Source of the DNA: Dehalococcoidia bacterium
GTDB lineage: Bacteria; Chloroflexota; Dehalococcoidia; Lucifugimonadales; Lucifugimonadaceae
Direction of reading: 5' to 3'
Assembly (NCBI GenBank): GCA_028285005.1
Contig: JANQQP010000015.1
Span: 124,001-188,000, forward strand
DNA length: 64,000 nt
Shown here: piece after piece, positions 16,896 through 25,968 of the stretch
Position numbering within the stretch: the first letter of the stretch is position 1
Layout: each line of letters starts with the position of its first letter
Position numbers and translations under genes: made by a program
The notes under the pieces: model-generated
Database searches by the model: none
Told to the model about the DNA's origin: nothing
Seen by the model: only the letters and a program-made list of their open reading frames with translations

Positions 16896-17495
16896 ATGTT
16901 CAAGTCATCAGATCGGCAAGGGGCTGTCATCGCCGGTGGTCAGTATCACCATCTGACATCGCCCGCAGCGGCAGTTGAGCGAGCACGGAATATGCTCAAG
17001 ATCGAACGGAACCTGGGCAAGGTTTCAGACTCGCTTTTCGACACTATCGTCGCCAACGAAGTCGGTGCCGCCACAGCGCTGGCAGCCAGGATGCTTGGCG
17101 ACTACAGAGCCGCAACGGCCGTCGTGCACGAGGCGTTCAAGACAGCCCGGTCTGAGTTCAGTACTTACGACGGTTCAGAGAGCCCTCGGTCGTGGGTGCT
17201 GGGATATGTAGCTGAAGAAGCGGTGAAGAGGTCATCCATGCAGGCTTCTTCGCCGAGGTGCGACGATCAGTCGCAGCCAGACACCGAGGCAGCCCTCCAC
17301 TGCTTGCGGCCAGAACGCCGTCTTGCGGTCATTCTCACCGATGTGCTGGGAATGACCGACGAGGCGGCGGCGGGAATAGCCAGGGTTGACCTTCGCACCG
17401 TGCGCCGACGAGCATCGCTCGCCCGTTCGTGGATTGCCCGGCACCTCGGCATGCCGGACCGCCACGGCCCCGCTCCGGACGGAGCGATGGGCTAA
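16896..17495 (+). CDS. RNA polymerase sigma factor-like protein (ECF-type, divergent)
   Basis: 199 residues from ATG at 16896 with GGAGG 6 nt upstream; the longer frame from 16605 is not supported. The C-terminal part LRPERRLAVILTDVLGMTDEAAAGIARVDLRTVRRRASLARSWIARHLG (in pieces: LRPERRLAVILTDVLG, then TDEAAAGIARVDLRTVRRR) looks like sigma region 4, with a helix-turn-helix that would contact the -35 box. The N-terminal region 2 is weak (MLGDYRAATAVVHEAFKTAR). It may be an ECF-like sigma factor or a regulator derived from one. No anti-sigma gene is adjacent. Confidence 0.65.
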   Translation: MFKSSDRQGAVIAGGQYHHLTSPAAAVERARNMLKIERNLGKVSDSLFDTIVANEVGAATALAARMLGDYRAATAVVHEAFKTARSEFSTYDGSESPRSWVLGYVAEEAVKRSSMQASSPRCDDQSQPDTEAALHCLRPERRLAVILTDVLGMTDEAAAGIARVDLRTVRRRASLARSWIARHLGMPDRHGPAPDGAMG

Positions 17496-17520
17496 GCCTC
17501 GGCGTGCCTCGAACCCGGAG

Positions 17521-18318
17521 CTAAGCGTCGTTCCACTTCGGCTCACGCTTTTCAGTGAACGCCCTGGCGCCCTCTACAAAGTCCTGAGAGTTCTTGAGTT
17601 TAAGAAACTCTGAGAACTCCGTCTCGAATGCTTGCTGAAACGGCATCTCCGCGCCCTGCACCACCATCTGCTTGGTCGCCCTTAGCGCCTGCGGTGAGCA
17701 CTTCAACATCTCGTCGGCGATGGCGTTTGCCGCGGTCATCAAGTCCGATTTCGAGACGACTTGATTGACGAAACCAAGACTTCTGCCCTCCTCTGCACCG
17801 AATGTCCGGCCCGAGAGCAGAATCTCCATTGCGAGCTTTCGGGGCAGTTCCCGCACCAGCCTGTGAACCGCGGTGCCGTCAGCGACCAAACCTCGCCTCG
17901 GCTCGGGATACCCGAAGATTGCTGTATCGGCAGCCACGATCAGATCGCAGGCCATAGCGATCTCGAAGCCTCCGCCAAGACAGTGACCATTGACTGCAGC
18001 GATGACCGGCTTCCACAGGTCGAAGTCGGGCATCACGAATCGGGCGCGCAGTTCTCGGGTCGATTCAGTACGAAGACGTTCAGCATTTTCAGATCGCCAT
18101 TTGAGATCGGCTCCTGCACAGAACGCGCTGTCACCAGCGCCGGTCAGAATCGCCACTCGCACGGATGAATCGTCCCTCACCCTTTCCATCGCCTCATCCA
18201 ACGCCTGCCACAGCGAAGGGGTGATGGCGTTGAGCGAGTCCGGACGGTTCAGCGTGATGGTTGCGACGCCGCCAGTCTCTGAGTAGAGAACGGGCTGGTT
18301 GAGATCGTCGCTGCTCAC
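17521..18318 (-). CDS. Enoyl-CoA hydratase/isomerase family protein
   Basis: 265 residues from GTG at 18318. Crotonase-fold landmarks are DSAFCAGADLKW (oxyanion hole 1), AAVNGHCLGGGFEIAMACDL (oxyanion hole 2, with the Glu position of the GGGxE motif kept) and FGYPEPRRGLVADGTAVHRLV in place of the usual PEIxxGLxPxxG. The first catalytic Glu position is present; the second region is unusual. Members hydrate or isomerise acyl-CoA thioesters in fatty-acid or aromatic-acid breakdown. The substrate is unknown. It sits 19 bp downstream of the sugar isomerase gene on the same strand and may be co-transcribed with it. Confidence 0.88.
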   Translation of the reverse strand: MSSDDLNQPVLYSETGGVATITLNRPDSLNAITPSLWQALDEAMERVRDDSSVRVAILTGAGDSAFCAGADLKWRSENAERLRTESTRELRARFVMPDFDLWKPVIAAVNGHCLGGGFEIAMACDLIVAADTAIFGYPEPRRGLVADGTAVHRLVRELPRKLAMEILLSGRTFGAEEGRSLGFVNQVVSKSDLMTAANAIADEMLKCSPQALRATKQMVVQGAEMPFQQAFETEFSEFLKLKNSQDFVEGARAFTEKREPKWNDA

Positions 18319-18337
18319 GATGACGTATTCTCGACGT

Positions 18338-19297
18338 CTAGACCGTCCGAGCGGCGCTGGCTCCGTTGCCTGACGCCGAACCGCTCTTCTCTACCTCGGC
18401 CCAGATCTTCTTCGCATAGTTCAGCGAGCGGCCGTCCCGTTCCCACTGGTCGCCGATCTGTGTGCCCTCAATCGCCATGTAGCCGCTAAAGCCGGCGTCT
18501 GCCATGGCTGAGATCGCGAACCGGTAATCCACATCGCCATCTGGTAGCGGCACACGCAGGAACACCGTTCGGTTGTTCTCGGGGTGATGCACCCGCATAA
18601 GGTTCTTTGAGTGCCAGTAGGTCGAGATCGGCGCCACTTCTTTCATGAAGTGGTCGAAGTCCTCTTCTGGCACGTCGTAAGTCCAGACGACGTTTCCGAC
18701 GTCCGGGTTGATGCCGAAGTTCTGGCGGTCGATCTTCTCGTGGATCAACTTTGCGGACCAGGAGTTGTCGACTGGTGAGTTCTGGTGAACCTCGATAGAA
18801 ACACCAACATTCGCGTCCGCCGCTCGGTCGCAGAAACCCTGGTAGATCTTCGCCAGCTCGTCATAGAAGAACAGGTTCTGGTCCCGGGATGCGTCCTGCG
18901 AGTGAGGCCAGCCGGACTGGTCGGCCCGGTCCGTCGGGTACTTCAGCGGTGCGCTGAGAGCCCCATTTACGACCTCTGCGCCTGTCCAGCTCGCGTACTC
19001 AATCGCCGTGTGCATCTTCGCCTGGTTGGCTGGGCCGTGCTGACCGTCAACAACTGAGCCGCCTGACCGAAGCGCTCCTACAGCAAGCCCGAAGCCCTCG
19101 ATACGCCTGGCGAAGTCTTTGATCGCCGACTCGCTACCAAGCTTGGCAAGGACTTCGCTGCCGACCTCCAGCGCGTCGAACCCTGTGTCCTTCACTCGGC
19201 TCAGGAAGTCGTCCGTGTAGTTGTCTGGCGACAGGTTCCATGAATCGACCGACTGCGGATACAGCGTGAACCGTCGGTGTGCATAACAGAATCGCAT
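18338..19297 (-). CDS. Sugar phosphate isomerase/epimerase (xylose isomerase-like TIM barrel)
   Basis: 319 residues. The segments VKDTGFDALEVGSEVLAKLG, VGVSIEVHQNSPVDNSWSAKLIHE, FGINPDVGNVVWTY, WHSKNLMRV and GYMAIEGTQIGD follow the TIM-barrel order, with Glu/His/Asp metal ligands of the AP-endonuclease-2/sugar epimerase superfamily. It likely rearranges a keto sugar or sugar acid using a divalent metal. The start ATG at 19297 has GGGAAG upstream. Substrate unresolved. Confidence 0.85.
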   Translation of the reverse strand: MRFCYAHRRFTLYPQSVDSWNLSPDNYTDDFLSRVKDTGFDALEVGSEVLAKLGSESAIKDFARRIEGFGLAVGALRSGGSVVDGQHGPANQAKMHTAIEYASWTGAEVVNGALSAPLKYPTDRADQSGWPHSQDASRDQNLFFYDELAKIYQGFCDRAADANVGVSIEVHQNSPVDNSWSAKLIHEKIDRQNFGINPDVGNVVWTYDVPEEDFDHFMKEVAPISTYWHSKNLMRVHHPENNRTVFLRVPLPDGDVDYRFAISAMADAGFSGYMAIEGTQIGDQWERDGRSLNYAKKIWAEVEKSGSASGNGASAARTV

Positions 19298-19663
19298 TTG
19301 TTTTCTTCCCGGCCAGCTGCTCTAGCGCTTCGCGGCCTTGTTGACGGCAAGTGAGCCCTGGGCTTCACACGCACCAGTTCCGGTTGCGCGTCGTCCCCGA
19401 TTGCAAGGTGAGCGGCAGTATAACCCTCGATTCTCACTCGTGATGTGGAGGGACAAATCCGTAGACCGCCGCAGGCCCGGCCGATATCCTTGACGTTGCA
19501 ATGAGCTTCAGAGTTCTCAAACCTCCTTGTTGAGCTAGAACCGCTCAACAGAATCAGCGCTCCAGATCCCGCCGCCACACTCCGCGGCCGGGACTGCTCG
19601 TAGCGCGCCCGCCTCCGGCGAATCGATCTATCCGATTTCACGATTCGCTTCGGAGGTTCTCAA
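19298..19663. other. Divergent intergenic region
   Basis: About 366 bp between a minus-strand isomerase gene and a plus-strand MFS gene, so it should contain both promoters. I see no clear operator or structured RNA. A frame open on the minus strand (19201-19641) is Arg/Ser-rich and not protein-like. Confidence 0.4.
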
Positions 19664-20875
19664 TTGCGCCGGTTTTTCCCTGTTTCATTCACGGCCCGCA
19701 ACGGTCTGGCTGCTGCATTGCTGCGACGTTTGCCTGCGGCAGCCGTCGGACTCATGCTCGCCACAGGCCTGCTCGACGAGTTCTACTTCGGACTGCAGGA
19801 AGCCTCGTGGCCTGCTATTCGCACCGATCTTGAGATGAACTATCTGCTGATAGGGCTGGTGCTCGGAGTCCCGGGACTGGTATCGGGAGTAGTCGAGATC
19901 GGGCTGGGCGTCGCCGGCGACACGCGGCTCAGGAAGCCGCTCATCATCGGCGGCGGAGTCCTGCTCGGAGCCTCGATGCTGACTGCGGCCGCCAGCGTGA
20001 ACGGCTGGATGCTGCTCGGCGCCACGATCCTGCTATTCCCTGCGTCTGGAGCGTTCGTTTCGCTCTCACAGGCCAGCCTCATGGACATGGAACCTGCGCG
20101 CCACCAGCAGAACATGGCGCGTTGGACCTTCGTTGGATCACTGGGAGTTGTCCTCGGCACACTCACCGTTGCTGGCGCGAGCGAACTGGGCGTCAGCTGG
20201 CGCTGGCTCTTCGCAGCCGCAGGTGTTGCGGTACTGGCTGTCACTGTCAGCATGTCGAAGTTCCAGTTCGGCGGCTCCAGCTCAGACCGGGAGTTCACGT
20301 TCGCGACGATGTTTAAGGACATCGTCGCCATGGGCAGGTCTCTGCGCTCGTTCGAAGTGACGCGGTGGCTCGGTCTCTTCGTTTTTGGCGACCTGATGGT
20401 CGGCGTGATGTTTGGCTTCATCGCCCTCTACTTCGTCGATGAACTTAGCGTTGGCCTGACTCAGGCGGCGCTTGCGGTCTCGATATGGACGATGGTCGGT
20501 CTCGTGGGCGACTTCGCGCTGATCCCATTCCTTGAACGGTTCAACGGCATGTTGTACCTGCGGATCAGCGCGTTCCTGGTGATCGGGGTCTTCAGCGCTT
20601 TCCTGCTGGTAGACAACTACTGGGTCGCCGTCGTGCTGCTTGGCCTGGTCGGACTGCTCAACGCCGGCTGGTATTCCATCCCTCAGGGCAAGCTGTACTC
20701 GGCGATGCCCGGCCGCAGCGGAAGCGTGGTCTCGATCGTTAGCGCCTCGGCAATCTTCATCAGCCTCGCCCCGCTGGGAGTCGGCGCGCTAGCATCGGCC
20801 GCCGGACTGCAGACCGCACTTTGGGTGATGCTAGCTGGACCCGTGGCACTGCTGATCGCAGTGCCGAGGAGGTGA
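19664..20875 (+). CDS. Major facilitator superfamily (MFS) transporter
   Basis: 403 residues from TTG at 19664, which has GGAGG with a 7-nt spacer. About twelve hydrophobic segments are visible, among them YLLIGLVLGVPGLVSGVVEIGLGV, LIIGGGVLLGASMLTAA, WMLLGATILLFPASGAFVSLSQA, WLFAAAGVAVLAVTVSMS, FVFGDLMVGVMFGFIALYFVD and VAVVLLGLVGLLNAGWYSI. GVAGDTRLRKPLIIGG between the second and third helices resembles the MFS GxxxDRxGRR loop in degraded form (the first Arg is kept as TRLRK). Cytoplasmic membrane; substrate unknown. The gene is monocistronic. Confidence 0.85.
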   Translation: MRRFFPVSFTARNGLAAALLRRLPAAAVGLMLATGLLDEFYFGLQEASWPAIRTDLEMNYLLIGLVLGVPGLVSGVVEIGLGVAGDTRLRKPLIIGGGVLLGASMLTAAASVNGWMLLGATILLFPASGAFVSLSQASLMDMEPARHQQNMARWTFVGSLGVVLGTLTVAGASELGVSWRWLFAAAGVAVLAVTVSMSKFQFGGSSSDREFTFATMFKDIVAMGRSLRSFEVTRWLGLFVFGDLMVGVMFGFIALYFVDELSVGLTQAALAVSIWTMVGLVGDFALIPFLERFNGMLYLRISAFLVIGVFSAFLLVDNYWVAVVLLGLVGLLNAGWYSIPQGKLYSAMPGRSGSVVSIVSASAIFISLAPLGVGALASAAGLQTALWVMLAGPVALLIAVPRR

Positions 20876-20984
20876 CGAGCAATCTCATTGATCTCTTAAG
20901 CTTCCGAAATACTTTATGATTCATTGCCTCCATTTGTCGGGAGTTATTACCAGAAACCGGCATGCTCACGGGAGGAGATTCAAA

Positions 20985-21626
20985 ATGAATGCGGAAGCTG
21001 TGTTTGCTATCGCCGGCGTTGTGCTTATAGTTACAGCGGTGATCGGCGGTGGATTTGAAGCGCGCGAAATCAAAATTCCCCCTTTGCCGATATTGTCTCG
21101 AGTTGTAGCCGGTTCGCTTGGCGTGGCCTTTATCGCAATTGTGTTGCTAGACGGATTTCTGGACGATGGCACACCTCTACCCGGCGCCCCCACACCCACT
21201 TCAACCTCACAAATTAGTCGATCCCCGACATCATCTAGAATCGACTATGACTCAGTGATATCAATTGCTAGTCAATGCGAGGAGCAAACTCTTTGCATCG
21301 ATGACATCAGAGTTGACCACGAAGAAGGTACCGTCGCGATGACTGTGCTCAATCAATCAACTGTGGATTCGATTGTCCAGATTGTCAGCTGCTATGTCTA
21401 CGGTGCAGACTATGTTCCAGGTCTGATCGAAGAGTGTGACGATTCAGGCGTTGTGAATATTCCATCGAATTCGTCTTTCGAATGGGGTTGGAGATCTGAA
21501 GGCCTCCGCCTTTCGAGTCTCGAGCTGACTGAGGCACCGACGACTGTGATCGTGCAGGCCGAGCTATTCGATCCAGGTGTTCGCGAACTCGCTAGAATCG
21601 CTATCACCCTGAACAGATCGCCCTAG
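20985..21626 (+). CDS. Membrane-anchored hypothetical protein, AT-richer than neighbours
   Basis: 213 residues from ATG at 20985 with a strong GGAGGAG; an earlier in-frame ATG at 20916 lacks one. Two hydrophobic helices (AVFAIAGVVLIVTAVIGGG and LSRVVAGSLGVAFIAIVLLDG) are followed by a Pro/Thr/Ser linker and a C-terminal domain that probably lies outside the membrane, with Cys pairs (QCEEQTLCIDDI and SCYVYG...EECDD) that could form disulfides. The DNA is clearly AT-richer than the MFS and dehydratase genes around it, suggesting recent acquisition. Family not recognised. Confidence 0.65.
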   Translation: MNAEAVFAIAGVVLIVTAVIGGGFEAREIKIPPLPILSRVVAGSLGVAFIAIVLLDGFLDDGTPLPGAPTPTSTSQISRSPTSSRIDYDSVISIASQCEEQTLCIDDIRVDHEEGTVAMTVLNQSTVDSIVQIVSCYVYGADYVPGLIEECDDSGVVNIPSNSSFEWGWRSEGLRLSSLELTEAPTTVIVQAELFDPGVRELARIAITLNRSP

Positions 21627-21753
21627 CTTTTTCCTTGACGAAGTCACATTGCTCGGAATCGCCTGATCGCATCGGCCAGCAGCGATAGTCATCGCACCTG
21701 AAGACAGGTCGCATGCCGTCGCGATCGGCTTCAGTTATCATCGAAGCAAACCG

Positions 21754-22923
21754 ATGAAAATCACCGACCTGCGCGTCTACCTCACCCGAGCCGGCACTGG
21801 CCGCACCTGGGTCTTTGTCGAGATCGACACTGATGAAGGCATCACCGGCCTTGGCGAAGCAACCAACTCCGGCGGAGGCGGTGCGCTGGTCGTTGGCCGG
21901 GCTCTTGAGATGCTGAGGGACGATCTTGAAGGCCAGGACTTCTCAGAGGGGCTGATCGGCGACAACCCTGAGCACATCGACCGCATCTGGCACCAGATCT
22001 ACCGGCGCTTCGGCACGCTCGGCTCCCGCGGCTTCGCAACAACGCTGGCGTCAGGCATCGACATGGCGCTCTGGGACATCAAGGGCAAAGCGCTCAACCG
22101 CCCCGTCTACGACCTGCTCGGCGGGCCGGTACGCGACTCGGTCCCGGTCTATAGCCACGTTGCTCCCGCCAACGACATCGAAGCCTGCGTCGCAGATGCA
22201 AAAAGGCAGGTGGCGCTCGGCTACCAGGCGCTCAAGCTCGACCCATTCAGCCCCGAGATGGGCAAGCATCACCGGCGATACATCGACGGCAAGATCTCTG
22301 CGGCCGGTGCCGCTCACGCGGTCGAGCTGATGTCAGAGCTGCGAAAGGCGGTCGGCCCGGACATCGAGTTGATGATCGACGCTCACGGCAACTTCGATGT
22401 CTCCACCGCTACGCAGCTCTGCAACAGCATGATGCCCTTCAATCTCACCTGGTTCGAGGAGCCTCTGCAGCCGGAGAGCCTCGACGCTATGCGCCAGCTG
22501 CGCCGGAACACAGACACTAACCTGTGCATCGGCGAGCGGCAGTACACGCGCTGGGACTTCGCTCCTTACCTGCACGAGGGGCTGGTGAACTACATCATGC
22601 CCGACATCTGCTGGACCGGCGGCATCTCCGAGATGAAGCGCATCGCCGTGCTGGCCGAGACCTACTACGTGCCAATCTCGCCGCATGACGCCTCTGGCCC
22701 GATCAACGTGACATCCGGCGCTCATGTGCTGATGAATGTGCCGAACATCTACCGGCTGGAGATGACCGATCACGCCCGAGCAGCCTACGATGCTGTGCTG
22801 ACCGAACCTCTCGACATCCGTGACGGCCATTACCACATGAATGGCAAGCCCGGCCTCGGCTACGAGCTAAACCACGACTTCATAGCCAGTCACCCGGACC
22901 CGCAGTGGGAAGCGATGAAGTAG
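21754..22923 (+). CDS. Mandelate racemase/muconate lactonizing enzyme family protein (enolase superfamily)
   Basis: 389 residues. The capping domain (MKITDLRVYLTRAGTGRTWVFVEI) is followed by the barrel. The acid/base Lys is in YQALKLDPF; metal ligands are ELMIDAHGNFD (Asp), FEEPL (Glu) and CIGERQ (Glu); and the general-base His is in ISPHDASGP. These fit sugar-acid dehydratases of the mandelate racemase subgroup, resembling galactonate/gluconate-type dehydratases. It should abstract the alpha proton of a hydroxy acid and eliminate water, using Mg. No Shine-Dalgarno sequence is evident; TATCAT 12 nt before the ATG hints at a very short leader. It is transcribed alone. Confidence 0.9.
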   Translation: MKITDLRVYLTRAGTGRTWVFVEIDTDEGITGLGEATNSGGGGALVVGRALEMLRDDLEGQDFSEGLIGDNPEHIDRIWHQIYRRFGTLGSRGFATTLASGIDMALWDIKGKALNRPVYDLLGGPVRDSVPVYSHVAPANDIEACVADAKRQVALGYQALKLDPFSPEMGKHHRRYIDGKISAAGAAHAVELMSELRKAVGPDIELMIDAHGNFDVSTATQLCNSMMPFNLTWFEEPLQPESLDAMRQLRRNTDTNLCIGERQYTRWDFAPYLHEGLVNYIMPDICWTGGISEMKRIAVLAETYYVPISPHDASGPINVTSGAHVLMNVPNIYRLEMTDHARAAYDAVLTEPLDIRDGHYHMNGKPGLGYELNHDFIASHPDPQWEAMK

Positions 22924-22984
22924 GGCGAACTAGCCACGCGGGTCAAGGTCTAGTTGGACCCGATGCTGGCTCAGCCTTACGCGA

Positions 22985-24022
22985 TCACCCTCCCCCACTG
23001 GCGTCCGGCTGGGCTCGGTCGACATTCACCGTGATTGATGGCGGCGGCTGGTCCTTGCCCTTTTTCTTCTTTTCCGCCTCAGAGTCTTTGCCTCCACCAC
23101 GCAGGTCAACGAACCGGTTCATCAGGTCGAACCAGAACGGCGCGCCAAAGCTCACCGCAGCCGCTGTCACGATCCAGCCGATAACGTGAAAGACCCATCC
23201 GCCGTTCGAATCAGGTATTCGCGGGTCCTCGGTGCTGTCGGTCCAGCCAATCGGTAGCGGCAACTCTCGCAAGAACTCTCCAACCGGCTCGTCGACAGTC
23301 GAACCTGCCTGTGCCGCAGCCGCTTCGGCAGCCACCAGAGCCCTCTTCTCATCATCCTGCCAGAGCTCCGTCGCTACCGTGACAACGTTGATGTTCAGAC
23401 CAACCGCCATCACCAGTCCGATCGCGAACAGCACCAGCTGAAGCTTGCGCTTGTACCAACCGGAGACGCGGTCCATCGACTCGTCGTACCAGCGTTCCAT
23501 CCTGCTGCGGAATTCCGCGAACCTCGCCCCGGCCTCTCCAATCTCCCGGTTGACTCCTCTTGCGATGGATTGCACTTGATTCCGGAGCGCCGTCGGCAGC
23601 TCAGTCATGTGCCCGTTGTTTGTAGTGAACCGCTGCATCGCCGCCTGCGCGTCCATATCAGGACTGTCGGAGAGCGCGATGTCGGTGATGCTGGCTACAA
23701 AGCGAGAAGCCGGGACTGATGACGGACCCGAGGTACGCTTGAAAAATCGGAACAGTCCGGTTTCGTTCTGTCCGATTGGCGTGATGTTGTTCGCCAGGCT
23801 GCGGACTCCGGGCTGATCCATCAAATCCTGCAGAAACTTCTGACTTTCTCGACTGGTCCGGTCGTCTCCTGCAACAAGGGCCCGAAGTCCCTGCCTGAGC
23901 GTGCTGGCCCTGACGGTGAAGATTCGCGATATCCACTCGCCCAACCCTGAAGCGATGACGCTGAGCAGGAAGAACATGAAGCTCAGCCCTATGGCTACTT
24001 CGAGCGCTACAACTCCGTCCAT
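22985..24022 (-). CDS. Conserved hypothetical membrane protein
   Basis: 345 residues from ATG at 24022, which has AAGGAGG about 8 nt upstream; the frame extends to 24079 without support. The N terminus, VALEVAIGLSFMFFLLSVIASGLGEWISRIF followed by STLRQGLRALV, is a recognisable opening of a widespread uncharacterised membrane protein family. A long soluble helical stretch follows, then helices near LVLFAIGLVMAVGLNINVVTV and WVFHVIGWIVTAAAVSFGAPFWF, ending in a charged tail rich in Lys and Pro. Function unknown. Confidence 0.7.
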   Translation of the reverse strand: MDGVVALEVAIGLSFMFFLLSVIASGLGEWISRIFTVRASTLRQGLRALVAGDDRTSRESQKFLQDLMDQPGVRSLANNITPIGQNETGLFRFFKRTSGPSSVPASRFVASITDIALSDSPDMDAQAAMQRFTTNNGHMTELPTALRNQVQSIARGVNREIGEAGARFAEFRSRMERWYDESMDRVSGWYKRKLQLVLFAIGLVMAVGLNINVVTVATELWQDDEKRALVAAEAAAAQAGSTVDEPVGEFLRELPLPIGWTDSTEDPRIPDSNGGWVFHVIGWIVTAAAVSFGAPFWFDLMNRFVDLRGGGKDSEAEKKKKGKDQPPPSITVNVDRAQPDASGGG

Positions 24023-24260
24023 CTCACTCGCCTCCTTCTGGATGTCCACGGTCAGCAGCCATCTGCCCACGCGGCACAACTCTCATCTGATGGCCGGGTT
24101 CTATCACTGCCGCCCCGTCGCTGCAACATCGCTATCGATGGCACGCCGTTCTCAACGACGAACTGACGATCACGACAAGACTCGACCTCTCCTAGTGCAC
24201 GAGTTGAACAAGCATGAACGATCCACTTGTTGCGCGTAAACCAGGTAATTTCCACTTCAC

Positions 24261-24860
24261 ATGCGTCAAGTCGATACACTGCCCTGCATGCGCCTGTCAC
24301 CCGCCGAAATATCGCTCTCACGGCTTGCTCGTACGCACCAGCAGTATCTCGACATCATTGTGGAGGTGACGGATCAGATGGCATCCGCCTGGAATCCGCC
24401 ATCCGCGCCGTCCATCAAGTGGCACATGTGGCACATGGCCCGCTGGGCGGACTACGTCCAGTCGCTGCTCGCGCCGGTCACTGCAGGCGAGGCAGACCAC
24501 TCCAATCATGGCAATCAGCTCTGGGACGCGCTCGGTATCGCAGACGACTGGGGCTTCGACGACAGATCACTCGGAACATGGGGAGTCGGTGCTCAGCTGT
24601 CCGAGGAAGAGGCGCAGGACCTGCCGCTGCCTTCTCTCCAGCGCGTCATCGGATACGCTCGATCAACATTCGAGGTGTTGGAGCGCCGCTTTGCGGAGAT
24701 CGACGATGATGTCTTCGAAACGCCTTTCATCGACTGGCATGGCAACGACACGACCGTTGGCGACGCCACGGTCGGCTACCTAGCTCACGCCAACCGGCAT
24801 CTCGGGATGATCGAGGCGCTGCGAGGCATGCGCGGCCAGACCGGTTCGGCGACTATCTGA
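24261..24860 (+). CDS. DinB-like four-helix metal-binding protein
   Basis: 199 residues. It carries the DinB-type His set: SIKWHMWHMARWADYVQSLL for the first ligand and AHANRHLGMIEALRG for the last pair. The length and helical character fit the DinB/YfiT superfamily of putative metal-dependent enzymes, whose members include thiol-dependent transferases; the specific reaction is not known. The start could be ATG 24261 or ATG 24288; a TACACT box at 24273-24278 would make the latter leaderless. It ends by sharing one base with the next gene, so they are translationally linked. Confidence 0.7.
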   Translation: MRQVDTLPCMRLSPAEISLSRLARTHQQYLDIIVEVTDQMASAWNPPSAPSIKWHMWHMARWADYVQSLLAPVTAGEADHSNHGNQLWDALGIADDWGFDDRSLGTWGVGAQLSEEEAQDLPLPSLQRVIGYARSTFEVLERRFAEIDDDVFETPFIDWHGNDTTVGDATVGYLAHANRHLGMIEALRGMRGQTGSATI

Positions 24861-25411
24861 TGCCAGATCAGGAAGCTGGCAGAAACCAGCTTGCAGTGCC
24901 CACTGTGTTGGTCATTGCGCTGAGCGTCGTGATCTGGCTCACCGCTTTCGCACTCGTGGACGAGGACAGAGAGTCCAACCTCCGTGATGCCGCCCTGGCC
25001 TCACACGCCGAAGGCGAGATTAGCGGCATCGAGGCGGCGACTATAGCGGTCGACCTGGCTCGCAACGCTGTTGAGAACAGCTCGGCAGATGACGACGGTC
25101 TGCTCGCTGGAGCGCCCGCTGACATCAGTGTCCGCTACGAACCGCTTGGGACAGCATCGAGCTGGACAACCGTCATCCGCGGGCCTATTCGCTCGCGGCC
25201 AAACACTGAAGAAGAGTTCCGCATCGACGACGGGATGATCGTGATCGAGCTCTCTGCCCGCACCGGCGAGATATCGGGAGCCTTCTCCGCTGGTCGAGCA
25301 TTCTCGGCGCCGGGTGATTCCGGAGGCGGAGTGCTCAGGTCGCTCGGCATCTCGCCGGAGGGCTTCACAGAGGTACCGTTGAGCGAAGTCTGGTCTCCTC
25401 CCTCGATGTGA
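24860..25411 (+). CDS. Hypothetical protein with one N-terminal membrane helix
   Basis: 183 residues. The helix VPTVLVIALSVVIWLTAFALV near the N terminus is followed by an extracytoplasmic region rich in acidic residues, with segments DISVRYEPLGTASSWTTVIRG and FRIDDGMIVIELSARTGEISGAF. The ATG overlaps the stop of the preceding DinB-like gene as TGATG, so they share a transcript. No family recognised; a pilin- or secretion-like helix is not clear. Confidence is high that it is expressed, low on role. Confidence 0.6.
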   Translation: MPDQEAGRNQLAVPTVLVIALSVVIWLTAFALVDEDRESNLRDAALASHAEGEISGIEAATIAVDLARNAVENSSADDDGLLAGAPADISVRYEPLGTASSWTTVIRGPIRSRPNTEEEFRIDDGMIVIELSARTGEISGAFSAGRAFSAPGDSGGGVLRSLGISPEGFTEVPLSEVWSPPSM

Positions 25412-25550
25412 CCGCTAATACTCGCCGATCTGTTCGTCCCTATTGCTCGGCTGAGCAGCGCGGGTTACCGTTCCAGTCCGGTTCAGAATGCTCGAACGAA
25501 CACGCCGGAATGGCATCGCACGAAACCGACACCAAAATGAGGAGCTGAAG

Positions 25551-25949
25551 ATGGCCGAACACAACTATGACGAGTTGCTGGAGAAGGCGAAAGAGTGGCG
25601 TGAGTGGTACTACGACGGCACGGTCAACATGAATCCGGTTACGGAGCCGGTGCAGGACGCATTCGAGCTGATCAACGCCACGCTGTTCGGCCACATCTAC
25701 CAGCGCCCGACGCTCGACGGCAAGACCAGAAGCATCTGCACCATCGCAGCGCTCGTAGCGCGTGACAAGCCCAACCAGCTTGGCGGCCACATCACCGGCG
25801 CTCTCAACTATGGCTGGACGAAGGAGCAGATCCTGGAACTGATCACACAGATGCTCTTCTACGGCGGCTACCCAGCAGCGGTGAACGCCATGAACGCAGC
25901 CGCCAAGGCGTTCGAAGAGTACGACGCCCGGCACGCAAACGACGACTAG
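25551..25949 (+). CDS. Carboxymuconolactone decarboxylase (CMD)-like protein
   Basis: 132 residues from ATG 25551, preceded by AGGAGCTGAAG; the frame from 25488 is longer but less likely. The CMD-like core is LNATLFGHIYQR, then RSICTIAALVARDKPNQLGGHITGALNYGWTKEQILE (in two parts), then ITQMLFYGGYPAAVNAM. The CxxC of AhpD-type peroxidases is absent, so it is closer to true CMD or to lactonase-like relatives. Possible roles lie in aromatic ring-cleavage product breakdown or related lactone chemistry; no pathway partners are adjacent. Confidence 0.85.
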   Translation: MAEHNYDELLEKAKEWREWYYDGTVNMNPVTEPVQDAFELINATLFGHIYQRPTLDGKTRSICTIAALVARDKPNQLGGHITGALNYGWTKEQILELITQMLFYGGYPAAVNAMNAAAKAFEEYDARHANDD

Positions 25950-25968
25950 GCCGAGTCCAGGCTATTCG

